This document shows positions 15,416 to 16,398 of a DNA stretch of 16,398 nucleotides, one piece after another. The position numbers and the translations under genes are program-made. This DNA is from an uncultured Gemella sp. (GTDB taxonomy: Bacteria; Bacillota; Bacilli; Staphylococcales; Gemellaceae). How positions within the stretch are numbered: position 1 is the stretch's first letter; every line of letters starts with the position of its first letter. The stretch spans positions 1 to 16,398 of the forward strand of contig NZ_CAAFUZ010000053.1 of assembly GCF_900766305.1 (NCBI RefSeq), in the 5' to 3' direction. The notes under the pieces are model-generated. The model ran no database searches. It was not told the DNA's origin and saw only the letters and a program-made list of their open reading frames with translations.

Positions 15416-15421
15416 ATTATA
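15416..15421 (-). promoter_or_regulatory. -10 box of the FemAB-type gene
   Basis: TATAAT on the minus strand, about 48 nt before the ATG. The region 17 bp upstream is the poly-A/T tract, not a normal -35. Confidence 0.45.
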
Positions 15422-15432
15422 TAACAAAAATT

Positions 15433-15444
15433 AAAAAAAAAAAA
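15433..15444. repeat. A12 homopolymer in a divergent promoter region
   Basis: Twelve consecutive A lie at the -35 position of the FemAB-type gene (as T12 on that strand) and just upstream of the -35 position of the hydrolase gene. Such tracts slip easily and can also act as UP elements. Confidence 0.8.
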
Positions 15445-15463
15445 GTAATATACTAATAATAAG

Positions 15464-15472
15464 TGATATAAT
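15464..15472 (+). promoter_or_regulatory. Extended -10 promoter of the alpha/beta hydrolase gene
   Basis: TGA-TATAAT, with A/T-rich DNA and no clear -35 upstream. The leader would be about 26 nt. Confidence 0.6.
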
Positions 15473-15504
15473 TAAGTAAAGTAACTATATGGAGTAAGGT
15501 TTTA

Positions 15505-16269
15505 ATGCGAGAATATACAATAAGGAATGAAAGATATAAGATAAGGTATAATGATTTTGAAGGAAGCGGATTACCTATAGTAGTTATCCATGGTTTAGGA
15601 TGTGCTAGTTCATTTGACTATGTAGAAATTTTCAATAGTGAGGAATTTAAAGGTCATAGAAGGGTACTTATAGATTTATTAGGAGCTGGATATAGTGATA
15701 AACCTCTAGATTTTTCATATGAGGTTAAAGAACATGCGAAATATCTAGCGGAGTTTTTAGAAGATTTAGGTTTGAATAATATTATCTTGTTTGGTCATAG
15801 TTTAGGTGGTGCTATTGCTATTGAGTTGTGTGTGAGGTGTAAAGACAGAATTGAGAGATTGATTTTAACAGAACCAAACTTAGATCCATCTACAAAAGGT
15901 CAGATTAGTTGGGCTATAGCACAGTATAAGGAAGATAATTACGAAAAAAGTATTATGACACTAATAAGATATTGTGAAAGTGGAATGAATACAATGTGGG
16001 CTGCAACATTGAAGAATTGGTTACCTAAAGCAGTTTACCAAATTTCTCGTGATGCAGTATTGCAGAGAGAAACATCATGGAGAAGTATGTTATATGAGTA
16101 TGATATCCCAAAATTTTTTATATTTGGAGAAAATAGCCTTCCGAGTGATGACCTGGAAGAATTACCTAAACATGGTGTAAATGTAAAAACGGTAAAAAAT
16201 GCAGGTCATTCAATGGCTTGGGAAAATCCGGAGGGGTTGACCGAGGTTATAGTCAGCTGCTTAGTATAA
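15505..16269 (+). CDS. Alpha/beta-fold hydrolase
   Basis: 254-aa cytoplasmic alpha/beta hydrolase. It shows the oxyanion loop HGLG (29-32), the strand and turn DLLGAGYSDKP (57-67), the nucleophile elbow GHSLGG (97-102, Ser99) and the catalytic His235 (AGHSMAWENPEG). The usual acid after strand 7 is not clear: the segment reads FIFGENS, with Ser212 near the place where Asp is common, and nearby Asp216/Asp217 are alternatives. The substrate is unknown; esterase, lipase-like or C-C hydrolase activity are all possible. The start ATG 15505 has a modest ribosome binding site (ggagtaagg, 15491-15499). Divergent from the FemAB-type gene across 136 bp; any functional link is speculative. Confidence 0.88.
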   Translation: MREYTIRNERYKIRYNDFEGSGLPIVVIHGLGCASSFDYVEIFNSEEFKGHRRVLIDLLGAGYSDKPLDFSYEVKEHAKYLAEFLEDLGLNNIILFGHSLGGAIAIELCVRCKDRIERLILTEPNLDPSTKGQISWAIAQYKEDNYEKSIMTLIRYCESGMNTMWAATLKNWLPKAVYQISRDAVLQRETSWRSMLYEYDIPKFFIFGENSLPSDDLEELPKHGVNVKTVKNAGHSMAWENPEGLTEVIVSCLV

Positions 16270-16278
16270 TTAAAAAGT

Positions 16279-16312
16279 GGGCTCTTTGTCAAATTCGGGG
16301 CATGGAGAAAAA
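16279..16312. repeat. Possible insertion-sequence end or dispersed repeat
   Basis: GGGCTCTTTGTCAAA (16279-16293) resembles, from memory, the terminal repeats of ISL3-family elements. The overlapping 16291-16312 matches the reverse complement of the hairpin at 73-108 at about 20 of 22 positions. No transposase is visible before the window ends, so this may be an IS border, a solo remnant or a dispersed repeat. Confidence 0.4.
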
Positions 16313-16321
16313 CAGGAAATG

Positions 16322-16358
16322 AAATCTAGGCAGCATTTTGCTGCTTAGATTTTTTCTT
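16322..16358 (+). terminator. Terminator near the right edge
   Basis: The stem aatctaggcagca (16323-16335) pairs with tgctgcttagatt with one G-T wobble, around a 3-nt loop, followed by a strong T run. It could end the hydrolase transcript or belong to the putative repeat element. Confidence 0.75.
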
Positions 16359-16398
16359 ATTTTCTTTAAGTTTGACATTATTTTTATACTCAGAAACA

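Overview
The window is AT-rich DNA from a low-GC Gram-positive bacterium (Bacillota). The evidence is strong AGGAGG-type ribosome binding sites, sigma-A-like promoters, an LPXTG cell-wall protein, a CtsR-type operator before clpP, a FemAB/MurM-type peptidoglycan enzyme and the Firmicute cluster cysS-mrnC-rlmB-rae1. The style suggests a host-associated coccus close to Gemella or the streptococci. That genus guess is inference from memory and was not tested by any search.

Layout, left to right. (1) A hairpin repeat at 73-108, then cinA, then a strikingly acidic, tyrosine-rich 98-aa orphan with its own near-consensus promoter and a terminator. (2) A 722-aa secreted, repeat-containing protein with no visible wall anchor, convergent with a small thioredoxin-like gene that is divergent from glutathione reductase (gor). 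(3) A beta-repeat (DUF4097-like) lipoprotein. (4) An LPXTG protein with a 9-residue proline-rich tandem repeat; its promoter contains a TA-dinucleotide tract between the -35 and -10 boxes and looks like a phase-variation switch. (5) A minus-strand housekeeping operon, cysS-mrnC-rlmB-GNAT-rae1, with gene overlaps of 16, 17 and 8 nt and then a 22-nt gap. It covers Cys-tRNA charging, 23S rRNA maturation, 23S rRNA 2'-O-methylation, an acetyltransferase and a ribosome-associated mRNA endonuclease. (6) A YitT-family membrane protein divergent from cysS. (7) clpP with a CtsR-like operator inside its promoter and an unusual lysine-rich C-terminal tail. (8) A FemAB-type transferase convergent with clpP and divergent from an alpha/beta hydrolase. 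The window ends in a sequence that resembles both an insertion-sequence end and the hairpin repeat at the left edge.

Most genes are monocistronic with their own promoter and hairpin terminator; the cysS cluster is the only real operon. Functionally the window mixes translation and RNA maturation (cysS operon), redox defence (thioredoxin, gor), proteolysis (clpP) and surface biology (secreted repeat protein, lipoprotein, LPXTG protein, FemAB enzyme). I see no CRISPR array, tRNA, rRNA, intact transposase or prophage module. The best leads for something new are the TA-tract promoter, the ClpP tail, the acidic orphan and the possible 32-codon leader ORF that overlaps the cysS start.
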